Below, piece by piece: positions 18,329-19,367 of a stretch of 19,367 bases of DNA. Position 1 is the first letter of the stretch. Each line of letters starts with the position of its first letter. The DNA is from Euperipatoides rowelli (Eukaryota; Onychophora; Udeonychophora; Euonychophora; Peripatopsidae). The stretch lies in NCBI GenBank assembly GCA_003024985.2, contig PXIH01S0005093.1. One strand, given 5' to 3'. The notes beneath the pieces are model-generated. The model ran no database searches. It saw nothing but the letters and a program-made list of their open reading frames with translations, and was not told where the DNA came from. A program made the translations under genes and the position numbers.

Positions 18329-19195
18329 TGTTGGGTGGTTATGTCAGGAGAAGGCGTATAAGAGAATATAGGAATGGGGACAGAATAAGATAGTTTTTAT
18401 TTTTTGCATGTATATGTGTGAGAAAGAGAGAGAAAACAGCAATAGATGTTATTCAGGAAGTAATGTGTTTGAAGACAAACATAGAGGAACAAGGTTATTA
18501 AGGGGAAAAGCTAGTCAGAAAACTATAGAATTTACACTATAATTTAGCACATTTTTACTCTTAATGCCATTAGAAAACTCAAAATATTCAAAATAATTTC
18601 CATCATGCATTACGTTTTTGAGAAATGGCAACCATCTATAAAACTTTTAGACCCTTACGGAGATGAAAATCTTGAAAAGGTATATATTCCAACTAGATTG
18701 AAAGTGCACCAGTAATGGACAGTTTAAGAAAATTATTTACATTTCCCCATGTTTATCAACATGAGCATATTTAATTTAAAATATAATGGGGTTTGTTTCC
18801 TGGAGTAGTACTAATCATAACTTTAGTTAACTTGTATATGAGTATCAAATGGTTAATTTTTAAAAATTAAAAAAACAAACAAACAAACAGCGAAATACCC
18901 CCTATAATAGACATCCTATTCACTACTGACGGACATAAATTTCTCCAGTAATGGACATCCTATACTTAACTTAAAATTTCAGCTCCAATGAATATTTATT
19001 ATGGCTTTTGAGAAAAAACTTTTAAAACATTATAAATAAACTGTTCCATCAGAATTTTTCTGTTTTTCACCATTATAATCTTAAAAAAAACTTTTCAAAA
19101 CAATTTAAAAAGTGGATAACCTAATCTGGATGCTATCTAAAAATAAATAACCTAATTAATATAATATGAAAATTAAGGGTATCAATATTATATGT
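18329..19195. other. AT-rich intergenic DNA with a repeated AATGGACAT motif
   Basis: No gene is recognised. CCAGTAATGGACA occurs at 18709-18721 and 18946-18958, with related AATAGACATCCTAT at 18906-18919 and TGACGGACAT near 18927. A (CAAA)n tract is near 18873-18889 and a GA-rich tract is near 18420. Confidence 0.6.
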
Positions 19196-19199
19196 TTAA

Positions 19200-19367
19200 C
19201 CCTTTCCACTCCACCTATTTTCCGAAAATGTGGTTGCTACCACTCCACACACCCCCCAAAAAAAAATAGTTTTTTTTTTTTAAATTTCGTTTAGAAATGA
19301 AGAAAAAATGATTTTAAAATGGTTTACATGAATATCTAATGATTTTTTTTGCACATATGCAGGGATA
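19200..19367. mobile_element. Left end of a piggyBac-like element, cut by the window edge
   Basis: TTAA (19196-19199) is followed by CCCTTTCCACTCCACC, matching the ends of the MITE at 16726-17004 and placing both in one family. A 13-bp palindrome, ATTTTCCGAAAAT, lies at 19217-19229, 17 bp inside the end. A further ACCACTCCACAC phrase follows. The other end and any coding sequence lie beyond the window. Confidence 0.7.

Noticed and set aside
18709-18963. AATGGACAT repeats as transposon ends
   Set aside because: All copies are in the same orientation; no inverted partner or target duplication was found.

Overview
The window is AT-rich (roughly three quarters A+T by eye), CpG-poor nuclear DNA, almost certainly from an animal and probably an invertebrate. 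The grounds are the absence of any dense gene array or operon-like layout, animal-type cut-and-paste transposons (hAT, piggyBac-like, a TA-inserting element), a Ty3/gypsy-like retrotransposon remnant, a LINE reverse-transcriptase fragment, a tRNA-like SINE head, many simple repeats and long A/T runs. I cannot name the species. I found no intact host protein-coding gene and no CRISPR, rRNA or convincing intact tRNA. Nearly all ORFs of 60-170 codons are chance frames or frames through transposons.

Layout. 1-474: a TATATGTG microsatellite split by a 313-bp hAT-like MITE. 475-1514: featureless AT-rich DNA. 1515-4312: minus-strand remains of a Ty3/gypsy-like element, made of a broken integrase C-terminal tail (about 4312-3957), a spacer, a polypurine tract (2928-2909) and a long putative 3' LTR (2908-1515). 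4443-4721: a separate minus-strand LINE reverse-transcriptase fragment with no start codon near its beginning. 4722-8458: intergenic DNA with a hairpin (5875-5927), a tRNA-like SINE head (6013-6086), a microsatellite (7281-7416) and two copies of a 60-bp direct repeat. 8459-9100: DNA bounded by hAT-like ends. 9299-9343: a palindrome. 9605-11617: a large imperfect inverted repeat.

12002-13030 is a 1,029-bp non-autonomous piggyBac-like element between TTAA sites, holding two long hairpins. 14860-16662 is a 1.8-kb element bounded by TA (or TATA), with 24-25 bp inverted ends and six extra internal copies of its end motif; a 433-bp hAT MITE with a perfect 8-bp target duplication is nested inside it. 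16726-17004 (piggyBac-like) and 17034-17328 (hAT, perfect 8-bp duplication) lie almost back to back. 17888-18328 holds weak splice-flanked exon candidates on both strands. The window ends inside another piggyBac-like element starting at 19200.

There are no cooperating genes to describe. The window is best read as layered transposon insertions. The most interesting signals are the array of repeated end motifs in the 14860-16662 element, the palindromes set at a near-constant distance inside piggyBac-like ends, and a recurring TACCGTA/TACCGGTA motif against a CpG-poor background. I see no previously undescribed gene system here.
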